A DNA stretch of 64,000 bases from Caballeronia glathei (GTDB taxonomy: Bacteria; Pseudomonadota; Gammaproteobacteria; Burkholderiales; Burkholderiaceae): contig NZ_JFHC01000024.1 in assembly GCF_000698595.1 (NCBI RefSeq), positions 42,496 to 106,495 of the forward strand. Direction: 5' to 3'. The position numbers and the translations under genes were made by a program. Positions 61,833 through 64,000 of the stretch are shown in pieces. The notes under the pieces were generated by a model. It saw only the letters and a list, made by a program, of their open reading frames with translations, was not told the origin of the DNA and did no database searches. Numbering within the stretch: the first letter of the stretch is position 1; each line of letters begins with the position of its first letter.

Positions 61833-62579
61833 ATGAACACGAGCCGCGACAGCCAGCTTCCCCTTTACGCGCAGGTAGAAACCGCGCTTATGTCCCGTAT
61901 TGCAGACGGGACTTACCCCGCGGGAACGCAATTGCCAAATGAAGCCACTCTGCTGTCGGCGTTCGGTATAAGCCGGACCACGCTTCAGAAGGCGGTGCAG
62001 AATCTGATCAGCCGGGGATTGATTGAAATCCGCCGCGGCAAGGGCACGTTCGTTTCGCAACCGCGCTTGACGCAAGAGCTCACTGAATTGAGCGGATTTG
62101 TCGAGGATATGCGCGTGCATGGCCGCCATCCCACGGCGCGACTGCTCGTCAAGCAATTTGAAAACGCGAGCGTTCCTGTTGCTCGCAAGCTCGCGCTCGA
62201 GCCCGGTGCGCCGGTGGTCCACATCCAGCGCATACGCATCGCCGACGGGACACCGTTATCGTTCGATGAGACATGGTTGCCGAAGGACCTCGGCGAGAAG
62301 ATCATCGAGAACGACCTGGAGGTCGAGCCGATCTTCTCGTTGCTCGAGCAGAAGTACGACACGCCACTCATGGAAGCGGAGTACCGACTCGAAGCGGTCG
62401 CTGCGGACAAGGTTGTCGCGCGAGCACTTGAGGTCAAGGCGGGTAGCGCGATCTTTCTCATAGAACGCACGTCGTACAGCGAGCAGGGTCGTCCCGTCGA
62501 TTATGAGAAGTTGCACTATCGCGGCGACCAGATCCAGTTCGTCACCCGCCTCACGCGGCGCAAGCCGCACGGCCGATAG
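61833..62579 (+). CDS. GntR/HutC-family regulator with UTRA domain
   Basis: The 248-residue protein has an N-terminal GntR winged HTH (about 8-75: YAQVETALMSRIADGTYPAGTQLP, ISRTTLQKAVQNLISRGLIEIRRGKGTFVSQP) and a UTRA ligand domain (about 95-240: VVHIQRIRIADGTPLSFDETWLPKDL, IFLIERTSYSEQGRPVDYEKLHYRG). Its ligand is unknown. The palindrome at its start supports self-repression. It is placed between the MHS transporter and the TauE-DUF1634 pair and may control either. Confidence 0.9.
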   Translation: MNTSRDSQLPLYAQVETALMSRIADGTYPAGTQLPNEATLLSAFGISRTTLQKAVQNLISRGLIEIRRGKGTFVSQPRLTQELTELSGFVEDMRVHGRHPTARLLVKQFENASVPVARKLALEPGAPVVHIQRIRIADGTPLSFDETWLPKDLGEKIIENDLEVEPIFSLLEQKYDTPLMEAEYRLEAVAADKVVARALEVKAGSAIFLIERTSYSEQGRPVDYEKLHYRGDQIQFVTRLTRRKPHGR

Positions 62580-62597
62580 GGCGGCGCGGGATCTGCC

Positions 62598-63461
62598 ATG
62601 GATACAGGTCATGCACTCTGGCTGTTTGCCATGTCGCTTGGGGCTAGCGCGCTCGGGGGAATGCTGGGCATGGCGAGCGGCATTTTCATCGTGCCCATCC
62701 TGACCGTGTTCGGGCATATCGACATTCATGTCGCGATCGGTGCCAGCATCGTCTCGGTGATCGCGTGTTCCTGCGGCGGCGCCGCGCCATTTCTTCGTGG
62801 CCGGTTGACCAATGTCCGGCTTGCGATTGTTCTGGAGACCGCCACGACGCTAGGAGCGTTATCCGGCGTGGTGATGAGCGGTCTCATTCCGGTACCCCTG
62901 CTCTATTTCATTTTTGCCGTGATCCTGATGCTGTCAGCGCAGCAAATGCTTGCGAGGCGTTCCGATCCTGTCGTTGCCGTCACCGCGGCGAGCACGACTC
63001 CATGGGGTGCATCGTTGCGTCTGGATTCCCGCTACCCGGATCACGCGCTCGGTCGCGAGATCGAATATCGCGTGCATCGCATCGGGCTTGGCATGGTCCT
63101 GATGTACGGCGCCGGACTGATTTCAGCGCTGCTTGGCATCGGCAGCGGCGTGCTCAAGATTCCGGCCATGGACATGGCCTTGCGCCTGCCGATCAAGGTT
63201 TCCTCTGCGACTTCGAATTTCATGATCGGCGTGACAGCCGCGGCCAGTGCCGGCGCCTATTTCCTGCGCGGCGAAATCGTGACCGTGATCGCCGCACCCG
63301 TGGCGCTCGGATCAGTCGTGGGCGCGATCCTCGGGGCCCGTGTCCTCATGCGGGTATCGAGCGACAAGTTGCGCGTGCTTTTCGTCTTCGTGCTCGCGGT
63401 CCTTGCGGTACAGATGCTTCTCGAAGCATTTGGCATTCGCCTTTTCGGCGCTCCGGCATGA
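62598..63461 (+). CDS. TauE/SafE-family (TSUP) transporter
   Basis: The 287-residue protein has about eight membrane helices arranged as two repeats with the family pattern G-x-G-G-x-x-x: GGMLGMASGIFIVPILTVFG (about 20-40) and GLISALLGIGSGVLKIPAMDM (about 172-192). TSUP proteins export sulfite, sulfoacetate or related organosulfonates. The stop overlaps the following DUF1634 gene by 4 nt. This pairing is common. It begins 18 bp after the GntR gene. Confidence 0.88.
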   Translation: MDTGHALWLFAMSLGASALGGMLGMASGIFIVPILTVFGHIDIHVAIGASIVSVIACSCGGAAPFLRGRLTNVRLAIVLETATTLGALSGVVMSGLIPVPLLYFIFAVILMLSAQQMLARRSDPVVAVTAASTTPWGASLRLDSRYPDHALGREIEYRVHRIGLGMVLMYGAGLISALLGIGSGVLKIPAMDMALRLPIKVSSATSNFMIGVTAAASAGAYFLRGEIVTVIAAPVALGSVVGAILGARVLMRVSSDKLRVLFVFVLAVLAVQMLLEAFGIRLFGAPA

Positions 63462-63784
63462 GACGCACGGAATCGGACGTGGCCGAGCTTGAACGGTGGC
63501 TGGCCGGACTTCTGCACTATGGGACGTGGCTGGCCGCAAGTACGGTTGCTGCGGGACTTGCCATGGCGCTGCCGGGTCCATGGGCGCGCAGTTGGCCCTT
63601 CGAAACAGGGGCTGTTGCCGCCCACGTCATGACCGCGGGGATTGCGCTCTTCATCCTCCTCCCGATCATGCGTCTGATACTGATGCTCGGCGCTTTCGTG
63701 CATCAACGCGACTATCGTTTCGGCGCGATTGCCGCACTGGTGCTGGTGATTGTGGTCGCCGGATCGATGATCGGCGCAACGTGA
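63458..63784 (+). CDS. DUF1634 membrane protein
   Basis: The 108-residue protein has three predicted membrane helices (about 21-40, 53-74, 87-105) and matches DUF1634 in length and order: LERWLAGLLHYGTWLAASTV, HVMTAGIALFILLPIMRLILML, and YRFGAIAALVLVIVVAGSMIG. It starts inside the TauE stop (ATGA) and is expected to work with that transporter. Its role is unknown. Confidence 0.85.
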   Translation: MRRTESDVAELERWLAGLLHYGTWLAASTVAAGLAMALPGPWARSWPFETGAVAAHVMTAGIALFILLPIMRLILMLGAFVHQRDYRFGAIAALVLVIVVAGSMIGAT

Positions 63785-63957
63785 ACCGAGTTCACGCGCT
63801 GAGATAGCGGGCAGAAAATATAGCCAGTGCCAGAGTGGCGGCACGATGCCCGGTGTTGGCCGGTCGAGCGTCGCTGCCGGCGAGCGAAGTGGGTAAGGGC
63901 TGATCTCGTTCATGACGATTTCAGCCCGGCCGATAGCTGATTCGAATGGCCTGGTGA

Positions 63958-63975
63958 GGGGCGCTGAAACGCCCC
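63958..63975 (+). terminator. Possible hairpin terminator near the window end
   Basis: GGGGCG and CGCCCC form a 6-bp stem around CTGAAA, about 175 bp after the DUF1634 stop. It is short and distant, so the call is weak. The rest of 63785-64000 holds no gene I can see. Confidence 0.3.
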
Positions 63976-64000
63976 GTGCCCGATTTAAAGCGCGGCGTCC

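Overview
The window is about 64 kb of high-GC bacterial DNA with the gene content of Burkholderiales, most likely the Burkholderia/Paraburkholderia/Caballeronia group. The reasons are many LysR regulators in divergent pairs, the DUF3300-DUF2950 pair, the pirin-WrbA-DoxX group, and several extra copies of central-metabolism genes: a lone E1 subunit of 2-oxoglutarate dehydrogenase, a lone acetolactate synthase, a second leuCD and a pyk followed by a broken eno. Extra copies of this kind suggest a secondary chromosome or megaplasmid; that is an inference. I see no rRNA, convincing tRNA, CRISPR array, prophage or intact insertion sequence.

Layout. 1-8 kb: the 3' end of sucA, an acetolactate synthase large subunit without a small subunit, a methyltransferase, a Tat-exported phospholipase C and an RpiR regulator. 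8-14 kb: a SulP anion transporter with a C-terminal cyclic-nucleotide-binding domain, divergent from a very large SAM-adenylate cyclase-ATPase protein. 14-22 kb: a truncated LysR gene, a small hypothetical gene with a strong terminator, a BON protein, the divergent metE/metR pair and a divergent metallo-hydrolase/TetR pair with tandem operators. 21-26 kb: a leuC-leuD-like hydratase operon with a 2-hydroxycarboxylate transporter and a divergent LysR regulator. 26-33 kb: a DUF2252 protein, an IS1182-like remnant, a divergent MFS/HxlR pair with two 19-bp operators, then LysR, pirin, WrbA and DoxX.

33-47 kb: a long co-directional catabolic and uptake cluster. A LysR regulator diverges from an AruI-like ThDP decarboxylase, an aldehyde dehydrogenase, a polyamine-type ABC transporter (binding protein, two permeases, ATPase) and a polar-amino-acid ABC transporter (two permeases, ATPase). 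An AapJ-like binding protein paired with an ArsB/P-protein-type permease follows. It reads as uptake and oxidative breakdown of arginine-derived 2-ketoarginine or another guanidino or amino compound.

47-58 kb: envelope proteins (DUF3300, DUF2950, an outer-membrane barrel, a surface-antigen-like protein, an MscS channel), a conserved-looking cytosolic protein of unknown role, a phosphopantetheinyl-transferase-like protein that has lost its catalytic motifs, and pyk followed by only about 21 codons of eno. 58-64 kb: a PAS-LuxR regulator divergent from an isochorismatase-family hydrolase and an MHS transporter, with helically phased TACGTA repeats between them. A GntR/UTRA regulator with a perfect 14-bp palindrome at its start and a TauE/SafE-DUF1634 pair end the window.

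The most interesting points are the cyclase/cNMP-SulP pair, the leuCD-2HCT module, the AruI cluster with two ABC systems, the pyk-eno breakpoint beside a dead transferase, and several clear undescribed operator arrays.
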